The notes beneath the pieces are model-generated. The model worked only from the letters and a program-made list of their open reading frames with translations. It was not told where the DNA came from and did no database searches. Below, piece by piece: positions 1 through 5,863 of a DNA stretch of 8,942 nucleotides (the stretch's first letter is position 1; each line of letters opens with the position of its first letter). A program made the translations under genes and the position numbers. The stretch is from the NCBI GenBank assembly GCA_051872775.1, contig JBJEEE010000076.1, forward strand, positions 1 through 8,942, in the 5' to 3' direction. Origin of the DNA: UMGS75 sp051872775. Its GTDB lineage: Bacteria > Bacillota_I > Bacilli_A > ML615J-28 > CAG-313.

Positions 1-813
1 TGTCTTTTTTCCAAGTTCATCGGTGACAACACCATTGTCTGAAAGCCAACTTCTAAACTGCTGTACAGAGTTTGGATTTTCTAAATTAGTTAGATTCTGA
101 AGGCTTTTTGATATTTCTAAGCTAGTTTTATCAGACGTTTTAATTGCTGCTTCAACTAATAGAGAATCAATATAAACACCTCGATCATTGATTTCTTGGT
201 CGATGTGATATTCATCCCAGACAAAATCTGGAACAGGAAATCTTAACAACCTTTTTTGAATGTCCATTTCAACTTCTACATCTCGTTTGTTGTAGAATTT
301 GAACTTTGACCATTTAGCAAAATCGTGATGAGGTAAGTTTCTAGTCCTTCCGCCATTAGCTTTTGTTGGAAGACATGGTACAGAGAAATATTTAATTAGA
401 TCTTTTCCTTCATCTAGTTTTTGGTTCTCAAGTTTTAGAACTGCTCCTACTCCTTTAAGTGAAAATGGAAGGCCCAGATATGCACTCCAAATCATGGTGC
501 ATCTCCAGGACTTAGGATTTAGGTATTTACCAGTTGGTAAGCCTAAATATCTTGAAAGGCACACTCTTTCAAACATTGCATTGAATGCGTATTTCAAGAC
601 GTTGTCTGATTTAATAGCTCCTATGATTTCAGGTGGAATGGACTCACCTTGCGATAAGTCCACCACCTTAACATCACCATCATTCACAGAATAACCGAAT
701 AACAGAATCTCGAAATCTTGTGCTTCTGCATAACGATAGACTCCTGATTTATTAAGATCAGCACTTGAATATGTTTCAATGTCGATACTTAATTTCTTAA
801 TCAAGGAATCCAT
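1..813 (-). CDS. Phage family-A DNA polymerase, N-terminal 271 residues (3' end outside window)
   Basis: This is a replicative DNA polymerase of the kind encoded in Gram-positive phage replication modules. The frame is open from the ATG at 813 to the window edge; these phage polymerases are usually about 640-650 aa, so the polymerase palm and fingers lie outside. The visible part is the DnaQ-like 3'-5' exonuclease domain: Exo I D11-I-E13 in LSIDIETYSS, an Exo II-like N78-A-M-F-E82, and Exo III Y174-x3-D178 in YNKRDVEVEM. The PCLPTKANGGRTRNLP stretch (about residues 146-161) and the INDRGVYID motif (about 208-216) are typical of this phage family. The ATG was chosen because it falls just before the exonuclease motif; it overlaps the end of the upstream SSB gene by 17 nt. 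No good Shine-Dalgarno is visible, so translational coupling to the SSB gene is inferred. Confidence 0.93.
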   Translation of the reverse strand, partial: MDSLIKKLSIDIETYSSADLNKSGVYRYAEAQDFEILLFGYSVNDGDVKVVDLSQGESIPPEIIGAIKSDNVLKYAFNAMFERVCLSRYLGLPTGKYLNPKSWRCTMIWSAYLGLPFSLKGVGAVLKLENQKLDEGKDLIKYFSVPCLPTKANGGRTRNLPHHDFAKWSKFKFYNKRDVEVEMDIQKRLLRFPVPDFVWDEYHIDQEINDRGVYIDSLLVEAAIKTSDKTSLEISKSLQNLTNLENPNSVQQFRSWLSDNGVVTDELGKKT

Positions 814-1372
814 CATCGTCATCATCAGTTGCAAAATCACTCTCAGCTGTTGACTTAGAACCTAAAGGTTCACCATCCCTAATCTTTTGAAGATTATTAA
901 GGCCACATGCGATGCCACGATTACCATTGGAATTAAAAGCATAGAATGAAATTGATGCTCTACCATAAACACCAGAATAGACTTCAGAATGTGTAAGGAT
1001 AGGATTGCAGTCTGCATCAACAATTCCAGGAGCTGTTACTGAATTAGCATTGATAAAATAGCTATTTGCATAAGCTTCATCATCTGGTCTTTCAACATCA
1101 CCATCACGAAGCGGATTTTTGATTAAGTTTAAAGCAGGTACAGTTTTTGCATTGCCTTTTAACTTAGATTGTCCTTCATCATAAGCTGCTTTGATTGCAG
1201 CCTTGATTTTAGCAATAGTAGCAACATCATCTTTTGGAATGATTAAGGAAACACTAAACTTTGGTGTTTGTCCTTCTGCATTTGCTTTTGCTTCCCATAC
1301 GTTTGCGTATGACCATCTTGTATTTTTACCTGTGATTACCTTTGTAGGATTTTGTTTAACATTATTTGACAT
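797..1372 (-). CDS. DUF2815 phage single-stranded-DNA-binding protein
   Basis: This 191-aa protein matches the DUF2815 family, phage OB-fold single-stranded-DNA-binding proteins that coat replication intermediates. Seen here: the N-terminal KVITGKNTRWSYANVWEAK, the LIIPKDD segment, the central NPLRDGD and AYANSYFINANS motifs, and a YSGVYGRASISFYAF segment near residue 135. The protein ends in a strongly acidic tail (DDDDDGFLD), the usual partner-docking tip of SSBs. The ATG follows the stop of the DUF2800 gene by one nucleotide. It has an ideal GAGGAGG Shine-Dalgarno at 1382-1388, nine bases upstream, encoded in the last codons of the upstream gene. The nuclease-SSB-polymerase order is a standard phage replication block. 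The family is recognised from memory of its motifs; function in this element is inferred. Confidence 0.93.
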   Translation of the reverse strand: MSNNVKQNPTKVITGKNTRWSYANVWEAKANAEGQTPKFSVSLIIPKDDVATIAKIKAAIKAAYDEGQSKLKGNAKTVPALNLIKNPLRDGDVERPDDEAYANSYFINANSVTAPGIVDADCNPILTHSEVYSGVYGRASISFYAFNSNGNRGIACGLNNLQKIRDGEPLGSKSTAESDFATDDDDDGFLD

Positions 1373-1373
1373 T

Positions 1374-2507
1374 TTATTTTTCCTCCTCTATGTCATTAAA
1401 ATCATTTACTGCCAGATTCATTTCTGGTCTTTTGTCTTCTCTTTTTACAAGAGTTGGTTTACCTTGCGGTTTATAGGTATAAGGCTCTACTAATTCACTA
1501 AAGAGCTTCTTACCCAATCTTTTATTTAACTCAGTAAGCGTTGCGAGTTTCTTTTCATATGGATCGTATCCAGCTTTGATAACTTCACCAGCTACCGAGT
1601 TTTCATCTTTAACTTTTCTAATACTTCTACCTTCAACAAGTTTGTATCTATTCCAAACCTTACCTTTTAAGGCAGCATCTAGGGCATAATCTTTGATGTC
1701 ATTAGCCCATGCAATAAGATCATCAATCTTGTCTAAGGCATCCTCTACCTCTTCATCTGTTAGAATTGGTGGCTTCTTGAAATCCAGTTCAGCTAACTTC
1801 ATAGCTTCTTTGGCACGTTCACGGCACAGGTGCTTTGCCTTACAAAAGCGGCACCATTCACCAGAGCAATAATTGCCTTTACCATCAAATGCTAACTTTG
1901 ATGCAGGAATAAGCACTTCTTTGGCCCATTTCATGAGCTCTTCCTTGCTCATTTCAAATGTAGAGATATTGGCCACTCTTGGTTGATAGATAGTCATAGA
2001 AATTTTGTTGATTTCATACAAACTATCAAAGAGTTCTAAAGCACCAAGTGCATAAAGCATCATTTGAGGATTATTAGTTGAATCAACAACTACACCCTTT
2101 CCATGTTTATAATCGATAATATGTAAGACACCGTCTGCGACTATTACGCAGTCACCAGTACCGAAGCCTTCCTCTACATATTTAGAGAAATCAAGTCTCT
2201 GTTCGACTAAAACGATAGGATCTTTACAGTGCTGTTTGATATCTTCTAAAAGCTCAATTATGTAAGAAACATAGCCATTGGCGCATTCTTCCATTTCATG
2301 AGAATAATATTGAAGTTCAGGCTTTGGCTCTTTCTTGCCAAGTTGACAATTTAACATCCATTCCCAAAGTGAATGAGCATCAGAACCTTCGCTTGCAAAT
2401 TCGGATGGAGTATCTTCAATATCCTCACATAGCCTTGCTGAAGGTGTACAGTTAATCCAACGATGTGCAGAGCTTGCACTAAGTAATGCATGTCCGTTTG
2501 CTGGCAT
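1374..2507 (-). CDS. DUF2800 Cas4/RecB-like PD-(D/E)XK nuclease
   Basis: A 377-aa phage protein of the DUF2800 family, related to Cas4/RecB-type exonucleases. The N-terminus has the family signature (HALLSASSAHRWINC, then EGSDAHSLWEW around residues 40-50). The nuclease core shows TGD at 117-119 and D132-Y-K134, the acidic and lysine metal-site residues. Cysteines C20, C214, C219, C222 and C228 match the Cas4 pattern of one N-terminal and three C-terminal cysteines that bind an Fe-S cluster; which four are ligands is not settled by sequence. Its role is probably DNA end processing during replication or recombination beside the SSB and polymerase. The start overlaps the upstream stop as TAATG, with a very strong Shine-Dalgarno. 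Confidence 0.92.
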   Translation of the reverse strand: MPANGHALLSASSAHRWINCTPSARLCEDIEDTPSEFASEGSDAHSLWEWMLNCQLGKKEPKPELQYYSHEMEECANGYVSYIIELLEDIKQHCKDPIVLVEQRLDFSKYVEEGFGTGDCVIVADGVLHIIDYKHGKGVVVDSTNNPQMMLYALGALELFDSLYEINKISMTIYQPRVANISTFEMSKEELMKWAKEVLIPASKLAFDGKGNYCSGEWCRFCKAKHLCRERAKEAMKLAELDFKKPPILTDEEVEDALDKIDDLIAWANDIKDYALDAALKGKVWNRYKLVEGRSIRKVKDENSVAGEVIKAGYDPYEKKLATLTELNKRLGKKLFSELVEPYTYKPQGKPTLVKREDKRPEMNLAVNDFNDIEEEK

Positions 2508-2875
2508 TAAATCACCTCCGCATCTAGAAGCAATGCTTCATAGTCATCAGGATTAACTTCAGATAGTTTGTTAGCACCATATTTTTGAATTAGAGTTTTT
2601 ACCTGAGCTGTCTTTCCATCTCTTGATAATTGAGCCAATCTAGCTCTTACATCATCAAGGGTGATTTTTGGTTCTTCTTTTACTGGATGATTTTTCTCAT
2701 ATTCTTTTTTAGCTTCTAATGATTCATCAGTCTCATAAGTATTAGTAAGACCGTCTTCTTCATCAGGCTCTGGGCTTGAGAACATGGCACGAAGGTCTTT
2801 AGTTGCTTCAATTAAAGCAGATGCATGTTCATCAATTTCTTTTAGCAATAAATCTAAATTACTCATCTTTGACAT
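2507..2875 (-). CDS. Conserved small phage protein of the family often labelled 'rrp5-like'
   Basis: A 122-aa acidic protein that regularly precedes DUF2800 genes in Gram-positive prophages. Homologues often carry the label 'rRNA biogenesis protein rrp5', which I regard as a mis-transfer. An N-terminal heptad-like helix (about residues 5-30) is followed by an acidic, low-complexity linker (35-70). A compact C-terminal domain (72-120) contains LDDVRARLAQLSRDGK and the LIQKYGANKLSEVNPDDY segment, resembling a small helical nucleic-acid-binding domain. The ATG at 2875 has an AAAGGAG Shine-Dalgarno at 2885-2891, nine bases away, which favours it over the second ATG at 2866. The start overlaps the preceding small gene by 17 nt. 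The molecular role is unknown; a part in replication or recombination is inferred from position only. Confidence 0.82.
   Translation of the reverse strand: MSKMSNLDLLLKEIDEHASALIEATKDLRAMFSSPEPDEEDGLTNTYETDESLEAKKEYEKNHPVKEEPKITLDDVRARLAQLSRDGKTAQVKTLIQKYGANKLSEVNPDDYEALLLDAEVI
2511..2519 (-). promoter_or_regulatory. Near-perfect ribosome binding site for the DUF2800 gene
   Basis: The minus strand reads GGAGGTGAT three bases before the ATG, nine bases of complementarity to the 16S rRNA 3' end. It is formed by the final Ala-Glu-Val-Ile codons of the upstream gene, so the two genes are translationally linked. Confidence 0.8.
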
Positions 2876-3020
2876 CTTTCTTCTCTCCTTTCAAATTTTT
2901 TTCATACTGTTTGCTTAGTTCCATTGCCTCCTTAGCCAAGCCTTTTGCAACTACACTTAGCGCAATTAAAGGAATGACTAAGGTTTCAAATGGATCTTTC
3001 ATTCGTTGTGACTTTTCCAT
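2859..3020 (-). CDS. Small basic/amphipathic phage protein, 53 aa, function unknown
   Basis: I do not recognise this protein. It has a charged N-terminus (MEKSQRMKDPFE) and a hydrophobic stretch TLVIPLIALSVVAKGLA (about residues 13-29). The C-terminus is lysine/glutamate-rich. The hydrophobic stretch is short and followed by an amphipathic helix, so a single membrane-spanning segment is possible but not certain. The start at 3020 is chosen because an AAGGAGG Shine-Dalgarno lies nine bases upstream. An in-frame ATG at 3110 would give 83 aa but has no Shine-Dalgarno. The 3' end overlaps the next gene by 17 nt, so it belongs to the same operon. Confidence 0.72.
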   Translation of the reverse strand: MEKSQRMKDPFETLVIPLIALSVVAKGLAKEAMELSKQYEKNLKGEKKDVKDE

Positions 3021-3029
3021 TTTTTTTGT

Positions 3030-3036
3030 CCTCCTT
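3030..3036 (-). promoter_or_regulatory. Ribosome binding site that sets the start of the 53-aa gene
   Basis: The minus strand reads AAGGAGG followed by nine bases (mostly A) and then ATG at 3020. This ideal spacing decides the start against the longer frame from 3110. Confidence 0.75.
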
Positions 3037-3125
3037 GTGATGATTTTTAGAAAGCGTGTCACCTTGCTTTCATAGGGATAGAGAACAAAAACAACGGTCT
3101 GTCCAAACATTTTGAAAATAATTTT

Positions 3126-3764
3126 TTAAGGACGATATGGTTCAAGAAGAGAAACTAAAATCTTCCTACATTTATCTAATCGATAAGATATAGTTTGTTT
3201 TGGTTTATTTAGCTTTTTTGCTATCTCTGTAACGCCCAATTCCTCGACAAAAGCGAGGATGCAAATGTTCTTGTCTAGTTCATCGAACTCATTTACGTAT
3301 TCAAAGAACTTGTCATAGAACTCTTGCAAGATATAAAGTTCCTCTGCAGTTTTTGATGTATCGACTACTTCAATTGGTCTGCCGTAAGAATCTTTTAAAT
3401 CATCTAGATTTTGAATATGGTTATCTCTGTACTTATCGCATTCACTGCAATTCCCCCTGCAGACGATTATCTTTCCTGTTTTAGGGCTTCTAATTCTGCA
3501 GCGGTCTTTCATTTCTCTATCTTTTCTTTCTTCCCAGTAGCTTTGTTTTACTAGCTTTAGGTCGTGAAGATTTAGGTAGATAACCTCATTCGTTCCATCT
3601 AGACGATACTTATAGATTCTGTCTTTACTTGGAACTATATAATTTGGTTCATTTTCATAAACCGTCATTATCCCTTCGTCTTGAGAGATAATCTTTTCTT
3701 CAAGTTCAGTTGCTGAAGATTCAACGATAGACTCACTATCATGGTTTTTGCTGTTGTTTTGCAT
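3126..3764 (-). CDS. Sigma-70 region-4-like transcription regulator with a four-Cys cluster
   Basis: A 212-aa probable DNA-binding regulator. The C-terminus (about residues 160-206) is a sigma-70 region-4-type helix-turn-helix: ELDKNICILAFVEELGVTE, then IAKKLNKPKQ and TISYRLDKCRKIL, the turn and recognition helix. No clear sigma region 2 (core-binding and -10 recognition) is visible, so it is probably not a complete sigma factor. The middle holds C89-x12-C102-x3-C106-x2-C109, a likely zinc-binding knuckle, inside a basic segment with SPKTGK. The N-terminal 30 residues are acidic and low-complexity. The ATG at 3764 has an AGAGGT Shine-Dalgarno about eight bases upstream. Related proteins occur at the head of phage or mobile-element early operons. 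It could control its own operon, possibly through the repeat array at 4000-4043, but that is inference. Confidence 0.8.
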   Translation of the reverse strand: MQNNSKNHDSESIVESSATELEEKIISQDEGIMTVYENEPNYIVPSKDRIYKYRLDGTNEVIYLNLHDLKLVKQSYWEERKDREMKDRCRIRSPKTGKIIVCRGNCSECDKYRDNHIQNLDDLKDSYGRPIEVVDTSKTAEELYILQEFYDKFFEYVNEFDELDKNICILAFVEELGVTEIAKKLNKPKQTISYRLDKCRKILVSLLEPYRP

Positions 3765-3966
3765 GAATTTACCTCTTTAGGGAGGAACTCATCCAAAACC
3801 TGCAGTTATCGTACGGTTCGCTACAGGCTCTGGTATGGAACCATTCCCTGAAGCAGGCAGTTCTTCACAACAACCGCACTTGCCTATTTTGCTTCTAAGC
3901 AACTTCTGTGAAATCCAGTTGATCAGGCTGGGAAGCAGCTCTTCAGCTGACATTTTTTCATTTGTC
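3765..3966 (-). other. GC-richer leader region with several short hairpins, upstream of the sigma-like gene
   Basis: This stretch is visibly richer in G and C than everything around it. Read on the minus strand it contains several short perfect hairpins: 3936-3949 (5-bp stem), 3889-3902 (5-bp stem), 3847-3857 (4-bp stem) and 3831-3843 (4-bp stem). It lies between the candidate minus-strand -10 box and the sigma-like gene, so it would form an mRNA leader of roughly 200 nt. It matches no riboswitch or leader class that I recognise. It also contains a 54-codon ORF, listed separately, so the base composition may reflect coding rather than RNA structure. Confidence 0.35.
3789..3953 (-). CDS. Candidate 54-aa small protein with a Cys-x-Cys-Cys motif
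   Basis: An uninterrupted minus-strand frame runs from the ATG at 3953 to TGA at 3789-3791, beginning MSAEELLPSLINWISQKLLR. It has an amphipathic helix in the first 20 residues, a KCGCC cluster at residues 25-29, and a C-terminus without clear structure ending TAGFG. Codons such as CTG, AGC, ATC and CCC are unlike the AT-rich usage next door, which may point to a different origin. It lies 24 nt before the sigma-like gene, in the same direction. Against it: no convincing Shine-Dalgarno (only AAGTGA about 11 nt upstream) and a very short leader if the TATAAT at 3973-3978 is used. I do not recognise the protein; it may be a leader peptide or a chance ORF. Confidence 0.4.
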   Translation of the reverse strand: MSAEELLPSLINWISQKLLRSKIGKCGCCEELPASGNGSIPEPVANRTITAGFG

Positions 3967-3972
3967 ACTTAA

Positions 3973-3978
3973 ATTATA
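3973..3978 (-). promoter_or_regulatory. Minus-strand -10 box TATAAT without a good -35
   Basis: The minus strand reads a perfect TATAAT. Seventeen bases upstream the hexamer is ACGATT, a poor match to TTGACA, and the 11-bp repeat array begins right there. A consensus -10 with no -35 and a repeat array abutting it is the layout of an activator-dependent promoter. It would drive the leader, the sigma-like gene and the replication operon. Confidence 0.55.
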
Positions 3979-3999
3979 GTTTTTATCTTTTTTTAAATC

Positions 4000-4043
4000 G
4001 TTGGTCTGGAGTTGGTCTTTTGTTGGTCTAGTTTTGGTTTTTA
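4000..4043. repeat. Array of three perfect and one degenerate direct repeat (GTTGGTCT, 11-bp period)
   Basis: GTTGGTCT occurs identically at 4000-4007, 4011-4018 and 4022-4029, exactly 11 bases apart. A weaker copy (TTTGGTTT) sits in register at 4033-4040. One repeat per helical turn puts all copies on one face of the DNA, as expected for cooperative binding of a regulator. The array lies between the divergent transcription units. It directly abuts the -35 position of the minus-strand TATAAT (about -34 to -77 from its expected start) and is about 105 bp upstream of the plus-strand -10. Which protein binds is unknown; candidates are the sigma-like protein at 3126-3764, the XRE regulator or an unseen activator. 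Confidence 0.72.
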
Positions 4044-4053
4044 TTTTTGCAAT

Positions 4054-4078
4054 AAAAAAGGCCTCAATTAGAGACCTT
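4054..4078 (-). terminator. Minus-strand intrinsic terminator with no obvious gene feeding it
   Basis: On the minus strand AAGGTCTC (4078-4071), a five-base loop and GAGGCCTT (4065-4058) form an 8-bp stem with one G-U pair, followed by a run of six or more U. On the plus strand the same arms have a C-A mismatch and no T run, so it works only for minus-strand transcripts. Nothing on the minus strand between here and 8548 is a gene. Confidence 0.6.
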
Positions 4079-4088
4079 AAAACTTCGC

Positions 4089-4098
4089 ATTTGCAAAT
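4089..4098. other. Perfect 10-bp palindrome ATTTGCAAAT, possible operator
   Basis: The palindrome lies about 50 bp upstream of the plus-strand -10 box. A matching half-site ATTTGC recurs at 4168-4173, between the -10 and the XRE start codon. This could be a two-site operator for the XRE regulator, but short AT-rich palindromes are common by chance. Confidence 0.25.
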
Positions 4099-4144
4099 TT
4101 TTTATTTGATATATTCTAGATTAGATGCATAATTGTCGATTTCA

Positions 4145-4153
4145 TGATATAAT
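4145..4153 (+). promoter_or_regulatory. Extended -10 promoter (TGaTATAAT) of the Hachiman-like cassette
   Basis: TG-A-TATAAT is a consensus extended -10 element. The -35 region is weak (around 4124-4130), which an extended -10 can compensate for. Transcription would start near 4160, giving a leader of about 25 nt that includes the GAGG Shine-Dalgarno at 4174-4177. It is the only good promoter seen ahead of the three-gene cassette. Confidence 0.65.
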
Positions 4154-4185
4154 TACTTAAATAAGACATTTGCGAGGAATAAAAA

Positions 4186-4404
4186 ATGAAATACAACTAT
4201 AATAAACTTTGGAAACTACTTATTGATAGAAAGATGCTAAAAAAGGATTTAATGAATGCAGCATCTATCACTTCTTCCACGATTGCCAAAATGGGGAAGG
4301 AACTTCCTGTAAGTCTTGAAGTTCTAGGAAAGATTTGTAAAACCCTTCAGTGCGATATAGGAGATATACTTGAAATTGATTATAAGGACGGTGAAAATTC
4401 ATGA
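4186..4404 (+). CDS. XRE/Cro-type helix-turn-helix regulator of the defence cassette
   Basis: A 72-aa single-domain DNA-binding protein of the compact Cro/C1 (HTH_26-like) type. The motif is seen in LWKLLIDRKMLKKDLMNAA, then SITSSTIAKMGKELPVSLEV (recognition helix around residues 27-37), and a C-terminal LGKICKTLQCDIGDILE helix with the ending typical of this family. The ATG has GAGG eight bases upstream. The gene overlaps the next by ATGA, so it is translated with the effector genes and is very likely their autoregulator, keeping a potentially toxic system low until needed. Such short XRE genes commonly head defence operons in Bacillota. The operator is not identified; the ATTTGC sites are weak candidates. 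Confidence 0.88.
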   Translation: MKYNYNKLWKLLIDRKMLKKDLMNAASITSSTIAKMGKELPVSLEVLGKICKTLQCDIGDILEIDYKDGENS

Positions 4405-5861
4405 AAAAATTATGTTTTGGAACTTTATTTACGCTCCTTTATCAAGCTAGAACAGGAAATCAAAATAAACTCTATGCAGCTTTGGTAACACCAACTGACA
4501 CATCGGACATTGAACCAGATAAAGGTTCTGTTGGAGCACGAAAAGCAGGTAATGACGATATTCCAGTCACTGAAAAAAACTATTTTACTAATGTAACAAC
4601 AAGCCTTGATTCTATAGTTGCATTATATAGAGGTAAATTAGCATCTTTTCTTAATTCAAACTTACTAAAGAATATTGTTGCTGCGCTAAAAGAAATATTA
4701 AAGGAAGATTCAACCATTGGAGAAAACGACGAACTTGGTTCAAGAGAATATACAAAATCATCAATTTTAAATGGTGATACTTTTGATTTTTTCTATTTAA
4801 TTGCCTCTTTAATGAAGTATTGTTCTTCAATAAATAATATGGGATATGTAGATAACATTAGAGATATTCCTAGTGACTATATTTCATCACTATCCGATAA
4901 AGCAGTTAACATTCATTTAGAAACTCATGAACTATTAATTAAAACCGCTATTGACATGACAACTGATCCATCTAGTTTTTCAAGTGTTTTTACTGAAGTC
5001 AATGCAGGTTCTTATTCTCTTACATTACCGAATCCCAATAGAGTAAAAATATTTAGGTTAAAGGTTGCTGCCAATGAATTTAGAACTAATGGATTAATTG
5101 ATTTTATTATTGATAATATCGGTTCCTATGTTTACAGCCGTTCAAAAAGAAAAGATTTTGATTCTAAAGGCAAGGTTAAAAATATTACTTTTAAAGCAGT
5201 CAACGAGCTAAGAAATAGTAAAAACTTTTCAAATTCAGCTGACAACTTCTCACAAATAATGCTCTACTGCTTTTTAGAATCTTCAATGAATGCACCTAAA
5301 ATATTTAGTTCATTCGAAATCAAAAACATTTCTGGCATTGAAACCAAATCTTCAGGTGTATATTTGCTTCCTGCAGGATCAGTTTCTGCTAATAACCAGA
5401 TAGTTTTTGGTAGCTCAAAAGTTCTTAATAACTTCAAAGATGCAGTTGATGATGTTATGAATCAAGCCAAAGAAATTAAAGATAATAAAGTTAATGAAAT
5501 GAAGCTACTTGATCCATATATTTTAAGGAACTCCTATAGCACTGAACAAACGGAATATATAAAAAGCGTTGTTATGCCCAGAGAGTCTGATGATATGACT
5601 GAACCTGATGATGCTTTCGGTATCTTCATTTCATATTCGATTGATATACCTAATAAAGATGCAATACCACAAAATCAATATAAAGTTGAAGTTGAAAAGA
5701 AAATGGATACTGATATACAAAACGCTATTCCATATATTCAACAAAAAATTAATGACTTAGGCCTATCTGCTTACTCCTTCTATTTGTTTGTATTACCACT
5801 TGATCATGCGGAAGTTGATGCAGAAAAAATCCTAGAAAGTTCTATGAATGGAGGTATTTAG
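4401..5861 (+). CDS. hamA: HamA-like (DUF1837) Hachiman component with N-terminal extension and altered nuclease site
   Basis: A 486-aa protein, far longer than the usual HamA of roughly 250-300 aa. In Hachiman, HamA is a PD-(D/E)XK nuclease held by the HamB helicase and released on DNA damage. The C-terminal half (about 215-486) follows the DUF1837 layout: NFSQIMLYCFLESSMNAPKI (282-301), TKSSGVYLL (316-323), VFGSSKVLNNFKDAVDDVM (335-353), DPY (371-373), FGIFISYSID (406-415) and a C-terminal YSFYLFVLPLD. Where I expect the catalytic residues (GE, SDG, G-E-x-K) there are Q285, S319 and S338, with only K340 kept. Residues 1-210 are a separate, mostly helical region starting KLCFGTLFTLLYQAR, with no membrane segment or signal peptide. 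The start overlaps the XRE stop by ATGA. HamA-like identity is fairly firm; nuclease activity is doubtful. Confidence 0.8.
   Translation: MKKLCFGTLFTLLYQARTGNQNKLYAALVTPTDTSDIEPDKGSVGARKAGNDDIPVTEKNYFTNVTTSLDSIVALYRGKLASFLNSNLLKNIVAALKEILKEDSTIGENDELGSREYTKSSILNGDTFDFFYLIASLMKYCSSINNMGYVDNIRDIPSDYISSLSDKAVNIHLETHELLIKTAIDMTTDPSSFSSVFTEVNAGSYSLTLPNPNRVKIFRLKVAANEFRTNGLIDFIIDNIGSYVYSRSKRKDFDSKGKVKNITFKAVNELRNSKNFSNSADNFSQIMLYCFLESSMNAPKIFSSFEIKNISGIETKSSGVYLLPAGSVSANNQIVFGSSKVLNNFKDAVDDVMNQAKEIKDNKVNEMKLLDPYILRNSYSTEQTEYIKSVVMPRESDDMTEPDDAFGIFISYSIDIPNKDAIPQNQYKVEVEKKMDTDIQNAIPYIQQKINDLGLSAYSFYLFVLPLDHAEVDAEKILESSMNGGI
5850..5855 (+). promoter_or_regulatory. Ribosome binding site for the helicase gene
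   Basis: GGAGGT lies within the last codons of the HamA-like gene, eight bases before the helicase ATG at 5864. Together with the 2-nt gap between the genes this implies coupled, near-equal synthesis of the two partners. Confidence 0.8.
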
Positions 5862-5863
5862 TT

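Noticed and set aside
494..694. Plus-strand ORF of 66 aa
   Set aside because: It is antisense to the exonuclease domain of the DNA polymerase, which has clear family motifs on the minus strand.
1191..1493. Plus-strand hydrophobic ORF of 100 aa
   Set aside because: It is antisense to the DUF2815/DUF2800 junction. Its hydrophobicity comes from reading lysine- and glutamate-rich codons backwards, and it has no ribosome binding site.
2803..3075. Plus-strand ORF of 90 aa
   Set aside because: It is antisense to two overlapping small phage genes that have good Shine-Dalgarno sites.
3021..3110. N-terminal extension of the 53-aa gene from an ATG at 3110
   Set aside because: There is no Shine-Dalgarno ahead of 3110, whereas an ideal AAGGAGG sits before the ATG at 3020.
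3781..3972. Plus-strand open frame antisense to the 54-codon ORF
   Set aside because: A stop lies immediately upstream (3778-3780). The only in-frame ATG (3835) has no ribosome binding site and gives about 45 residues with no recognisable features.
4000..4043. Repeat array considered as a CRISPR array or replication iterons
   Set aside because: Units are 8 bp with 3-bp gaps, far too short for CRISPR. There is no replication initiator gene nearby, and the position next to a -10 box favours a regulator-binding site.
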